This document shows, one piece after another, positions 32,801 to 40,578 of a stretch of 64,000 nt of DNA. The notes beneath the pieces are model-generated. The model worked only from the letters and a program-made list of their open reading frames with translations. It ran no database searches and was not told the DNA's origin. Source of the stretch: Symsagittifera roscoffensis (lineage: Eukaryota > Xenacoelomorpha > Acoela > Convolutidae). Each line of letters begins with the position of its first letter. The first letter of the stretch is position 1. The stretch covers positions 7,849,671 to 7,913,670 of the forward strand of contig NC_087064.1 in the NCBI RefSeq assembly GCF_963678635.1, written 5' to 3'. Both the position numbers and the translations under genes were made by a program.

Positions 32801-34436
32801 CGATCTCTGACACATCGGAATTGGAAGTTGTTTCAGACGTGTTGTCCCAGGACTGGGGTCTCGAGTCACCACTTGAAACGACTGATTCCTCAACATCATA
32901 TTCCAAGTTGTCTGAGATGTTTCTTGACTCCCCGGACAAAACTCTGTCCATCGGTCGCTTTGAACCCGACTCCCCGGACAAAATTCTGCCCCTAGGTGGT
33001 CTAGTCAACCTCTCCCCGGACAAGTCGTCCTGCACGGGCTCAAAGGTGTCTGACTCATCAGAGGAGACGTCCTTGACTGGCTCGAAGGTGTCAGACTCCC
33101 CGGACATTGTCTCGTCCATGGACGAACAATCTGGGCTTGGCTCGTATTCCTCTTTTGCATCCGTGAAGTGCACTCTCCTCGTGAAGCTAGATTTCGACCT
33201 GATCCTGACTTCCTCAGTAGCTTGGTTTTGATTCGATGTTCCATATTCAGTGAACGAAGTTCTCAACAATACTTCTTTCTGCATCGAGGTCACCAGCTGG
33301 TTGACGATCGACCTGCAATCCTGTTCAACGCCTCGGCTGCGAATGGACACTGGCCTCTTCTCTGTTCTCTCGGTGACAGTCAACCTCTGCATGGTCTCCA
33401 TCCATTCACGATCATGCCTATTCACTTCCCTATCCAACAAGTCACGGAGTTTTCCCATGACGTCCGGCGCCACGTTCACCGTCTTATTCAATAAAGCGAT
33501 GCTGTTTATACCCAGCCTGGTCAGTTCTTGCTGTACCAAGTTGGATCGGACTAGCAGGTCCAACGGAACGGGTTCGCCTCTGGCTAAAAGCTTTATCTCC
33601 GCGGCCGTCTCCACTGGAAGGTCAGGGTGTCCAGGTATAGGATGTCCTGATTTGTCTAACCACCTAGTAAGTGGCAGCTTATCGTAGGTTTCTTTGTCCA
33701 GAAAGGAAAACCCCTCTTTGATCTCTGATTGGTTAGCCTGCTTCTCCTCGAGGCGCTCATAAAATTCTGTCTTTTTACTGAGGCTATCTGCGTTCTGGTG
33801 CTTGTCACGGGTACGGTGCTCTATGATCATGTGGTATCCATCCAAGCGCACGATCCAACGACCAATGTAGCTTTGATCCATCGAATAGGTTTTCAGCCAG
33901 GCAAGGGCACGATTGTCCACACGTAACTTGAATGGAGCACTCCCCAGGTAGGCCCTGTATTTTTCCACGAACGTGATCACAGCAAACATCTCCGCTTTTG
34001 GTGCGCCGTACTTCATCTCAGTGTCACTCAGGACTTTACTTCCATAAGCTATCGGACAAAGAACCGTTCTCCCGTTCCACTCCTGCTCTTGGTGAAGTAT
34101 GCCTGATATCGCAACCACTGATGCATCCGTGTCCAGCACGAACATTCCCTTCTCCGTTGGCATGCCGAGGACCGGTGCCTCGCAAAGTTCACGTTTGATG
34201 TTTTCAAATGAGACTTGTGCCTCATCAGTCCAGGTGAACTTTTTGCCCTTGTTTCTCATCAATCTCTGCATGGGGTATATTTTGTCAGCATACCCCTTGA
34301 TGAACTCACGATAATAATTGGCTAATCCCAGAAAACTCATCAACTGTGTATCTGTTTTAGGTGCCTTCCAGGTCAACACCGCTTCAACCGCTTCGGGATC
34401 TGGTCTCACTCCATGTTTGTCAACCAGGCGGCCCAA
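29856..34436 (-). CDS. Pol 3' portion: RT end, RNase H, integrase, macrodomain tail
   Basis: 1,526-codon frame continuing the interrupted RT. It opens with the RT thumb/connection (SFLGLANYYREFIKGY), then RNase H with its acidic residues (FVLDTDAS, KAEMF, RVDNRALAW, HQNADSLSK). A ~350-residue acidic linker carries 14-aa repeats containing SGES. Integrase follows: HHCC finger (HDQMGHQGVDK, CLSCQ), core DDE (VQIDHQK, FQSDNGKAF, THP-like TTYHPQTNGLVERQN) and a GPF/Y-type motif (KWRGPFQI). A further ~450-residue tail ends in a macrodomain-like module (~1,375-1,520). Domain order RT-RNase H-integrase is that of Ty3/Gypsy. The frame has no genuine start at 34,436; it is cut from the rest of RT by the duplication at 34,425-34,530, so in this copy Pol is broken. 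Confidence 0.9.
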   Translation of the reverse strand: MGRLVDKHGVRPDPEAVEAVLTWKAPKTDTQLMSFLGLANYYREFIKGYADKIYPMQRLMRNKGKKFTWTDEAQVSFENIKRELCEAPVLGMPTEKGMFVLDTDASVVAISGILHQEQEWNGRTVLCPIAYGSKVLSDTEMKYGAPKAEMFAVITFVEKYRAYLGSAPFKLRVDNRALAWLKTYSMDQSYIGRWIVRLDGYHMIIEHRTRDKHQNADSLSKKTEFYERLEEKQANQSEIKEGFSFLDKETYDKLPLTRWLDKSGHPIPGHPDLPVETAAEIKLLARGEPVPLDLLVRSNLVQQELTRLGINSIALLNKTVNVAPDVMGKLRDLLDREVNRHDREWMETMQRLTVTERTEKRPVSIRSRGVEQDCRSIVNQLVTSMQKEVLLRTSFTEYGTSNQNQATEEVRIRSKSSFTRRVHFTDAKEEYEPSPDCSSMDETMSGESDTFEPVKDVSSDESDTFEPVQDDLSGERLTRPPRGRILSGESGSKRPMDRVLSGESRNISDNLEYDVEESVVSSGDSRPQSWDNTSETTSNSDVSEIAIHSLLVDWKQRGLDRETHQDPDRDRYTSDEEGTVVDNAADELELIAVSKRPTRLLPHGTVVRTNLEPSVQEATPLKKIWCVKLMDDAHAPEIMSGQMNVVKTYLKARYRLSDLLRAQRNDRMTSSLKRWIENGAPDKGDLEEDSYKILKQFYLKRKDLLYLNKDGIVACKRKEEDKVLYKYNSIVLPQLYQTELLFRSHDQMGHQGVDKVYNRIQKRFEWPGLKKACEKWIAACLSCQRAKDPRKLRFPLQSIESSGFNEVVQIDHQKICMTATGYNQVLVMIDHFTKYAEAAPCMTASAEETCDHLINVWIARHGCPITFQSDNGKAFVGDLTKELMKRSQVAQAHSTTYHPQTNGLVERQNRTLVSMLRVYCSRYMDDWDKHLPQVMGAYNSTEHSTTGISPHMMLTGHEKALPLTFFYPEYEGKRTAPQTYVRDVIRRQQDLNDLCRRNTQQAQIRQKRRFDKRTADAKAYSVGDYVWVFQEVVPPKGTKKLLKKWRGPFQITEVHQGGRFYRLSTGRAAHYENIKPHNASSEDWCIPADMQEGDYLIVDPACEVNERGTRDKNDGNEMVDNCDLPLDLELTERVEVDDETLPYAEEDWDCPEQTEIDKGIQPDFPLTMETRQSKRGKNQKKYNPYGEDFVVDRIVLSDVIDSLVGLDEVAMLEEIDLVNDMDQDWIDDRSEPEVEFEPEAEQTHEQELTNLRVLEWLHDLPTDPKETILTIQDVDRDGVKYISHDNTESNWVAPDGPLRVPQSNLGLLDFGRSTGTSMDIFVRGVGVGLTHTENLIIKKLKSARETGELETEGENAKKPPFGRIFESYFDLPNHYSNNIVITDSDFILTERTCAIAITADVSFKTALAADFKREYKNIEFLWKQRPGVGGMIALPPVASQIPGKYLCFLVTKATDRQHVNPEILVLALTRLRDFLVERGVTSLSLPVYDPNRGKLHPRELYALVHVIFSETDIEVYLHKKYYLSIC
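29880..30310 (-). other. Macrodomain-like module at Pol C-terminus
   Basis: The last ~140 residues of Pol read like the TARG1/OARD1 class of macrodomains, which bind ADP-ribose or remove it from proteins. Visible landmarks in order: CAIAITADVSFKTALAADFK (the strand and helix after the ADP-ribose-binding loop), GKYLCFLVTK (central strand, with the conserved Thr-Lys), a helix LTRLRDFLVERGV, then SLSLPVY, and the terminal FSETDIEVYLH. The glycine-rich substrate loop and the region of the catalytic aspartate (PVYDPNRGKLHP) are altered, so it may bind without hydrolysing, or bind something else. The assignment is by motif order and spacing only. Confidence 0.7.
30464..30510 (-). promoter_or_regulatory. 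Internal copy of the polypurine tract and hairpin, inside pol
   Basis: ACTCCCCGGACAA and the adjacent hairpin reproduce the 3' LTR border at 19,800-19,845. Stem ATCGACG (30,484-30,490) pairs perfectly with CGTCGAT (30,495-30,501) around TCCC (coding strand GGGA, a GNRA-type loop). The coding-strand purine run continues as CCGGGGAGTGGGGGTAGGA. It lies in the Pol tail just before the macrodomain. A role as a central polypurine tract is inferred by analogy with lentiviruses and some LTR retrotransposons. Confidence 0.55.
32925..33110 (-). repeat. In-frame 14-aa repeats encoding (M/L)SGES
   Basis: Four copies of CTCCCCGGACA lie at about 32,928, 32,970, 33,012 and 33,096, spaced 42, 42 and 84 bp, all in the Pol frame. 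They encode LSGES, LSGES, LSGER and MSGES; a decayed SSDES unit fills the 84-bp gap. The DNA core is the same as that of the polypurine tracts. The surrounding linker is acidic and Ser-rich, hence likely disordered. Confidence 0.75.
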
Positions 34437-34530
34437 ATACTTTATGGAATCCCTGAGGATTTCACACTTAGAGGGTTTGCAGGCGGCCCAAATACTTTAT
34501 GGAATCCCTGAGGATTTCACACTTAGAGGG
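34425..34530 (-). repeat. 55-bp tandem duplication that breaks RT
   Basis: The 51-bp block 34,425-34,475 recurs exactly at 34,480-34,530, separated by TTTG. The offset of 55 bp is not a multiple of three, so the reading frame stops shortly after entering the extra copy (stop at about 34,523). A misassembly of a short tandem repeat is an alternative explanation. Confidence 0.9.
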
Positions 34531-35041
34531 AAAACACCTCCTCCAACCTCTCTATGTGGTCTTCTAGGGTTGGTGTTGCAATCACAACATCATCGACATA
34601 ACACATGATGAGATTCCCGTATTTCTTAGTGACGCTCGTGAGTGCCTGAGCCATCAGTCGCTGGAATGTGGCCGTCGCGTTGCACAATCCGAATGGCATC
34701 CTCTTCCACTGGAACAGTCCCAGCTCACACGCGAAACCTGTTTTCTCTCGATCTTGCTTTCTGAGTGGCACTTGCCAGAATGCTGAGCCCAAATCCAACG
34801 TCGTGAAGAACTTAGCGTCTCCCGGCTTGGATAGGCTCTCATCGATGCGGGGAATGGGGTATGCGTCTTTTATAGTCACTGCGTTCAGATAACGGAAATC
34901 ACAACAAAACCTGAGTTGCCCCCCTTTCTTTTTCGCCATGACCACGCCACAAGCCCATGGGGACTTCGACGGCTCAATCATGTCGTACTCCATTAACATT
35001 TCAATTTCCTTCCTACACGCTTCTGACTTATTTGGGGTCAT
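34523..35041 (-). pseudogene. Pol 5' portion: reverse transcriptase palm/fingers
   Basis: Contains the core RT blocks: SPWACGVVMAKKKGG, RFCCDFRYLNAVT, AYPIPRIDE, FFTTLDLGSAFWQ, FQWKRMPFGLCNA and the active-site YVDD (LIMCYVDDVVIA). The same frame continues upstream of the first ATG to about 35,210, through FVEHEIEIEEGSVPHREGARR. It therefore overlaps the Gag-like frame by about 110 nt and would need a frameshift. No aspartic protease motif (DTG/DSG) lies between Gag and RT. The 3' end is truncated by the 55-bp duplication. Confidence 0.9.
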
Positions 35042-35097
35042 TCTTCTCGCCCCTTCCCTATGAGGTACCGAGCCCTCTTCTATCTCAATCTCGTGCT

Positions 35098-36561
35098 CTA
35101 CAAAAGTGGCACGGTTGGCAATCTTGTCTCCGGGGTGGCATCTGCCTCCGGCGGTACTGGATTCGTCCAGCCAGGCCTCTGCGGGGCTGCCCTTGGCCGC
35201 TCCTTGTTTCTATGTTCGTAGTTCGTTCTCGAGCCCTGCTGGGCTCTGGCACTGTTGCCCGTACCATCTCCAACATTCGCATGGCTTGAGCGCTCCCTTG
35301 AGTTGGAATGCTCCTGCCAACTACTCCCATTCAGGATCGCGTCAAGCTTCCGCATCATCAAGTCAGATTTGGCGTCTAACCTCTTCTCCAGGCCAGTCAT
35401 CGTTTGGGCGTAGGTATTATCATGATCATTCAATAATCGCTCGATCTCTCTTGTCATCCTTGCCTCTCTTTCCTCTGACTCTTTGTTTGCCTGTGCCAGG
35501 CTCTCAGCCAGGCATTGATCGGTGTTATGAATCAATTGAGCCTGATCAAACCTCGCCTGCGACTTCACGTGCGTTAGCTCGTCTCTCAGATTCTCTTGAC
35601 CCTTGTGAGCTCTCTCATCCACCTGATCTATTCTTTTAGTCATGTCCCGTCTCAGTTCATCCAGACCATTCATTACGCCAGCGAACATGTCACTTATGTC
35701 GCCAGTGGCCCCAAATGACGGGGTTAGTCCCAGCGAAGAAGAGGTCAACGGCGGCTGCAGCCTGGTGCTTGATGACGCACCGCCTCTTAGCTTGCTCATC
35801 GACGTCATTAATCTGTCGAAGGTTGACGACGCTCCCATCGTTATCCCATCTGACATGGGCCTGGTCGGCGAGGTTGATGACGCCTTCCTGCTCATATCAT
35901 TCCTTGGGCACGGTGTGAAGTTCACATCCGGATGGGTTATCTCCGGGTAGTCATCACTGGAAGTCAAACCTACAGTTGGTAGTGACGCCATGCGTTCGTC
36001 GTACAAGGACTTCCAACTCTTCTTGGCCTTCGAGAACGTCTGCTCTTCACCCGGACTCATACTCGACATCATCGCGTTGTTACTCTGTTTGGCCAAGGAT
36101 GAGTGTGCACTTGTCAGATGTGAAGGTTCCTTTCTCCATTTATAGCTCTTAGTCTCTGATTTGGACATTCCCCTGTACAACACTTCCTCCCGAGGTTCGA
36201 CCTCGGGACACTCCGAGGTCTCCTCTGTCCTCTCGGCTTCCTCCCGTTCGAGGACCTCGTCTGGCTCAAAGTCGGGTCGAATGAGCGTTCGCTCCCCTTC
36301 GTCAAAGGGATCCACCAGCGTTTCGCTCGCAGGATCGGCCTCGGCGCTCCGCCTTTGATTGCCATCGAGGTTTTTCTCGCTCCTTAGTCTCATTTCGCTC
36401 ACTGAAAGATCAGGTTGACCTTTAGTCGATTCGTCTTCAGCAAACGCGTCGGAAGCGCTGCTAAACGAGGTTTGGCTACGCCTAGTTCTAAACTTCCGCG
36501 TGCTTCCCTTGCTTAGCCTGGGAATTTTAGTAGTCGATCCTAGCGAGTCCCTGCGCTGCAT
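35098..36561 (-). CDS. Gag-like coiled-coil protein (~487 aa)
   Basis: The open frame extends to 36,621, but the first ATG with sensible context is at 36,561 (MQRRDSLG). The N-terminal third is basic then acidic and Ser/Glu-rich. A long coiled coil occupies roughly residues 300-420 (GLDELRRDMTKRIDQVDE ... EREARMTREIERLL ... LEKRLDAKSDLMMRKLDAIL). The C-terminus is Arg/Pro-rich. Position 5' of RT makes this the Gag equivalent. I see neither a capsid signature such as the major homology region nor a CCHC zinc knuckle. Either this family's Gag is highly derived, a capsid/nucleocapsid/protease stretch has been deleted from this copy, or the capsid function sits in one of the large downstream ORFs. 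Confidence 0.7.
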   Translation of the reverse strand: MQRRDSLGSTTKIPRLSKGSTRKFRTRRSQTSFSSASDAFAEDESTKGQPDLSVSEMRLRSEKNLDGNQRRSAEADPASETLVDPFDEGERTLIRPDFEPDEVLEREEAERTEETSECPEVEPREEVLYRGMSKSETKSYKWRKEPSHLTSAHSSLAKQSNNAMMSSMSPGEEQTFSKAKKSWKSLYDERMASLPTVGLTSSDDYPEITHPDVNFTPCPRNDMSRKASSTSPTRPMSDGITMGASSTFDRLMTSMSKLRGGASSSTRLQPPLTSSSLGLTPSFGATGDISDMFAGVMNGLDELRRDMTKRIDQVDERAHKGQENLRDELTHVKSQARFDQAQLIHNTDQCLAESLAQANKESEEREARMTREIERLLNDHDNTYAQTMTGLEKRLDAKSDLMMRKLDAILNGSSWQEHSNSRERSSHANVGDGTGNSARAQQGSRTNYEHRNKERPRAAPQRPGWTNPVPPEADATPETRLPTVPLL

Positions 36562-37027
36562 AGTTTTTATCAAAATGAAAGTATTCGTAATTTGATGGCA
36601 ATGCAAACGTACCACAAACAAGATTTAGTTAAATCACTTAACGCTGCCTACTCGATTCCGTCAGTATCAAAATGTCTCTTAGATCTCTCACGACTAAATT
36701 AGTGACTCAGCTAAAGTTACACACAGGGTCTACCCAGTATTGATATAATGCTAACTCAACCCGGTTGTATAATATAACAGTATCACTAAGTTTCCACAAG
36801 ATATAATCGACACACAAAACACAATCGATAATCAGATAAGAATATCCTACAGGTGACAGCGACCTTGTGTCGGTATCAATTTATCGCCACACAATTTATC
36901 AAGTCACTGCTTTGTTAAAATTAAACAATCTTTGATAAAAAGCAGTGATGATTCAGAAATAGACAAATAAAACTTAGTCTTAAAGAAAAAGACTTCCCCC
37001 AATCGGAACGATCCGAAAGAACGAAGC

Positions 37028-37288
37028 CCAGGACACAGTCTTCTCAAGTGGGTGAGTGTCTGCCTAATACACCCACCGAGGTCTTCTTTTAGGTGTCCTG
37101 CGATTGCCCGAGCTGTCCTACTAAGTAGCTCAAGGCAACCTCTTGGTCGAAAATTCGTCAAATCTATGAAAAAGCTCTCCCACACTCGGACTGCTCCAAG
37201 TGCACGAGAGTAGGGAACAATTCTTCTTCTCAAGTGGGTGTGTATTTGCTTAATACACCCACCGAGGTCTTCCTTTATTTGTTCCCGG
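37028..37288 (-). ncRNA. Two tandem covarying stem-loops in the leader
   Basis: Unit 1: outer stem AGGACAC (37,030-37,036) with GTGTCCT (37,093-37,099), inner stem GTGGGTG (37,048-37,054) with CACCCAC (37,070-37,076). Unit 2: outer stem GGGAACAA (37,213-37,220) with TTGTTCCC (37,279-37,286), inner stem GTGGGTG (37,234-37,240) with CACCCAC (37,256-37,262). The outer stems differ in sequence between units yet both pair perfectly, which is compensatory change. The units arise from a ~183-bp tandem duplication. A cis-acting RNA element (packaging, dimerisation or translation) is inferred. Confidence 0.6.
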
Positions 37289-37519
37289 ATTGCCCGAACT
37301 TTCCTATTAAGTAGCTCAAGGCAACCACTCAACCAAAATCACAATCAAAAAAAAATCTTGTTCGGGTACTTCTAATACACCCAATATAGAATCCAAAGTT
37401 GATCACGAATTTCCGGGTCAGAATGGGTTCTTATGACCCTGATAAGCACGCCTAATATCCTAATATGATCCTAATTAAATGGATATTTTCCGTTTCCCAA
37501 ATTGCCACAGAAGGTTTAC

Positions 37520-39620
37520 TCAAGTCTCTTACAAGGAGGGTCGCTAGAAGGTTTAAGACACTCCGGAGGGTTACCTCGGAGGGTACCTCAATCACTCAAG
37601 TTACTTAGGAGGGTATCTTAATCACCCAAGTTACTTCGGAGGGTCCCCCTAAATTTACTAAGGAGGGTCAATAAGATGCTTAATACGCTCCGGAGGGTCA
37701 CTTCGGAGGGTACCTCCAAAATTTTCAAATTTTCTGATCTCACTTGGAAGGTTCTCCTACTAGCTTCAAAAAGCGTCAAAATAAGCTAAGGGTTCTAGGG
37801 GGAGCTGTTTCAACTTCTTAGGGTGATCTCGTGGAAATTTTCCACTAAGGAGGGTTGCTAAAGGGTTTAGCTGACTCCGGAGGGTCACTTCGGAGGGTTC
37901 CCCCAAAATCAAGAAAAAGGGTTAAATCACCGCAGTAAAGCCTCTGAAAGCGGTCTATCTGACTTAAAACTAGGTTGGCTGACACGGTCAACCTTCCCAG
38001 TTGAATAAAAAGATGTTTTGATAAAATTTTCTGCCGCTCGGAGGGTTGCCCGTTACTTGGACCCCCCGAACCAACAAATTCTAAAAAAATTTTCTTTTCC
38101 GAAATAATCAACCCAAAAACGGTTGCGATTCGGAAAAGTGGTCAAAAACGTCGACTTATGGTACCAAAATTATCCCGATCGGATAACTAGTCTTTGAGAA
38201 ATCGCCAAAAACGCGTTCGTCAAAATGGCCTTTTTCACCACCTGTATAGGATCTGAAAGACTTTTTTCGCAATTCCGGTCGAAAGTGCCTAAAAATACTT
38301 GAAATGAGCGTAGTAGCCCTGTACGGCACTGGAATAATGCAAAAAACCGGACCAAAATTGGTTTAGAAACAAAAATTTGGCCAAAAACTATCAAATTTGG
38401 ACCCTCCGATTCCTTCCTTTTCCAAACCTTAAGTCGTTAGCTCTATCCACGGAGCTACTCAGAGGGTTACCCAAAAATTTCTCTAGTAACCGAGCACGTT
38501 ATGCTAGCACGCTCCTAACGCAAAAAATTTTATTGCTCTAACTCTAAAAACTCAAAAACTCGATCCCCAAAACAGATTGACAAAATACAGAAAATTATCA
38601 AAATTTTGGTCGAAAAATTCTCGTTTTTCTAACTTCCACTGAATCTTTGCTCACGCGGTTTCTTTAATAAAGGGGATCGAACTACGTGGCTACTCTCTAT
38701 ATAAAAGCTTTTTGCCTATCGGAAAAGCTCGGATATCCGAAAATTTGGGGGTCTACAGTTTGGTCGAAAATTGGTAATTTTCGACAAAAAATGGGTGTTT
38801 CTTGGGTCTAAATAGGAGATAAGTAATATATAGTAAGGACAATAATCTATAAATAGTCGTTAATAAATAGTACTATACCCTCCTTTGCACCAAAATATCC
38901 GAATTAAGACCCTTAACTCGGAAGTTTGTAATCGATGGAGGGTACAATCGGACTGCGCCAATCGTGCCCCCCACCACTTAAGTTTTAAGGAAATAGTACC
39001 CGAACGATACTAAAATTGCTTCAACGATACCCAACAGTCGTTGCGGATGTTGTCCTTGATGTCCCTGTTGAGTGTGGAACACGTTGATCAGCCTGCCACT
39101 CTACCCTCCGGTCACCGGCAAAATCACCATTAACGTGCTTAAACACTCAAATTACACTCGAGGGAGGGTACCCAACCCTTCACCAAAACACACAATCTCT
39201 CTATCAGAAACGATATAAATCAATCTGAAACAACAACAAATAGGAAGGTCAGATCACATCTCGTCCGGAAATAACATATAAACTGTCACTTTATGTTTTT
39301 TTACTGTTTTTGGTCTTTTTTGGATTTTTTTACTGTTCTTTGTACTTTTTTGTTTTTAAATAAATTTGTTTTTGGCTTTTTCTTGGTTATACACTATTTT
39401 TGTTTGGTTTTACGCTTTCTCTTTAATCGTTTTTGGTCCTGGGACCTCAGGACAAGCGGGCTCTAGATTTACCACCTAACCCTCCGGCCCCCGGAATTTT
39501 CGGTGTTAACTAAGTTAAAAAGCTAAATTGCACTAGACGGAGGGTACGCACCTTCCCTCTAGTACAACAACGGTCATTAAGGCCTCTAACTCGGGCTTAC
39601 GCCCGGAGCGGAGGGTACGT
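37520..39620 (-). repeat. Cluster of ACCCTCC(G/T) motifs in the leader
   Basis: The plus strand shows about 18 copies of GGAGGGT, often as CGGAGGGT, densest at 37,520-37,900 and again at 38,037, 38,458, 38,935, 39,158, 39,538 and 39,599. The reverse form ACCCTCC appears at about 38,402, 38,877, 39,103 and 39,472, and once in each LTR, so distant segments could pair. No longer unit is shared, so this is a motif cluster and not a simple satellite. Confidence 0.65.
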
Positions 39621-39663
39621 CGCTGAAACGCTTGCTGATCATGATGGTTTCATGCCTTTAACA

Positions 39664-39682
39664 GGCCCACCCAGGAGCGCCA
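39664..39682 (-). promoter_or_regulatory. Candidate tRNA primer-binding site
   Basis: Twelve nucleotides inside the 5' LTR, the coding strand reads TGGCGCTCCTGGGTGGGCC, starting with the TGG that pairs with a tRNA CCA end. The relative at 18,850-18,867 has TGGCCCTCCTGGGTG at the same 12-nt distance from its LTR. I cannot match it confidently to a particular tRNA. Confidence 0.45.
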
Positions 39683-39694
39683 TAAAAACGTCTA

Positions 39695-40578
39695 TGTAAC
39701 ATTCGCCCAAATATCACACAGCGACGGAGCGTAGAAAAAGTACCTATCAACGACTGGCAGGCGTCAGCTACCTTAATTCTACTCGTTTTTCACCGTCTCG
39801 ACCTTGCCAGTTGATTTTCTGGTCTGTTTAGGGCAAAGTAAAAAGTTACCATTTTTAGGCCATCAGTCAAACGACTTTTGATCAGCTTTCGTTTGCATGC
39901 GAACACAACCACATAGCTGAGTCTCGGATCCTCAGACTACGTGATTGTCATTAAAAACACGGCTCGAACAACCTATTTTATTATGTTTTTGTGTGACAGT
40001 TTTATATTAAATCCATTGGAGATGGATTGACCCTTTCCCTTTTCTATCTACTCATGCTCTGAAATATCAAATAATAACGGTGTTTATTAAGATCTAGGAC
40101 ATTACAGCAGCTGTTATAGTCAGTTTTCACAGTCCCTTCACATATAACAGTCTCTGGGGGACCAAGCCTCCGCTCCCGTGATTTTCTTGAGATAACACTC
40201 TTATCTCCTATATTTCGTGTCCCGGGAGGGTTCCGTGGTATTTCTCTTCCCCCCACTGAAGCCTCCGTCTCCACAAATATCTGTCGCTAAGGTCCTTATC
40301 GTGTGTTTTTGCCACGATAAGAGGCTCCGTGTTTTTCTGTCTCTGATACAACTGTTCTTCACAATCTATATCGTGGTTCTGATTTTCGTCTTTTCTATTC
40401 AAAATGGCCGTCTTTTTTCTATTTCTCAGAAATGTTCTTCTTCCGATCGAAATTTTAAAAATAAAAATTCTAGAACATTCTGACCCTCCGTCGCAACACT
40501 TTTCTGTTCATAAGGCCTTTAGTCACTCTTTTTTCTGTCGCGGGAAGGTTGTGCTGTGTCATCCGGCAGAATGGCACA
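39695..40578 (-). repeat. 5' LTR of the giant element (884 bp)
   Basis: Full-length match to the 3' LTR at 18,915-19,798 with no difference noticed, TGTAAC...GGCACA on the plus strand. Candidate minus-strand AATAAA at 39,977-39,982. The right border continues into GAGAACAAAACTAAG, which is the interrupted older LTR. Confidence 0.93.

Larger units (their letters stand above)
36562..39694 (-). other. Long structured leader of the giant element
   Basis: About 3.1 kb between the 5' LTR and Gag with no convincing ORF. It contains, in coding order, a candidate primer-binding site, U-rich tracts (39,290-39,420), many ACCCTCC motifs (39,620-37,520) and two tandem stem-loops (37,286-37,030). The minus-strand frame at 36,904-37,332 is open only across the stem-loop duplication and I do not regard it as a gene. 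Confidence 0.65.
18915..40578 (-). mobile_element. Giant Ty3/Gypsy-type LTR retroelement, 21,664 bp
   Basis: Two 884-bp LTRs bound a 19.9-kb interior read on the minus strand: leader (39,694-36,562), Gag-like ORF, Pol with RT, RNase H, integrase and a macrodomain-like tail, an SGNH-hydrolase ORF, two giant unknown ORFs, 3' UTR and polypurine tract. Ordinary Ty3/Gypsy elements are about 5-10 kb with gag, pol and sometimes env, so roughly 9 kb of extra coding sequence is unusual; giant Ty3-type elements such as planarian Burro are the nearest precedent I know of. The copy looks young because its LTRs match throughout by eye. It is probably not autonomous, because RT contains a frameshifting duplication and no protease was found. 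It is inserted into the LTR of a relative. Confidence 0.9.

Noticed and set aside
29856..34436. Start codon of an independent Pol gene at 34,436
   Set aside because: The position is TTG in the middle of an RT motif. The frame is simply the remainder of RT after the 55-bp duplication.
36904..37332. Small protein-coding ORF in the leader with an internal peptide repeat
   Set aside because: The repeat follows from a duplicated RNA stem-loop, and the covariation supports RNA structure. No start context or homologue.
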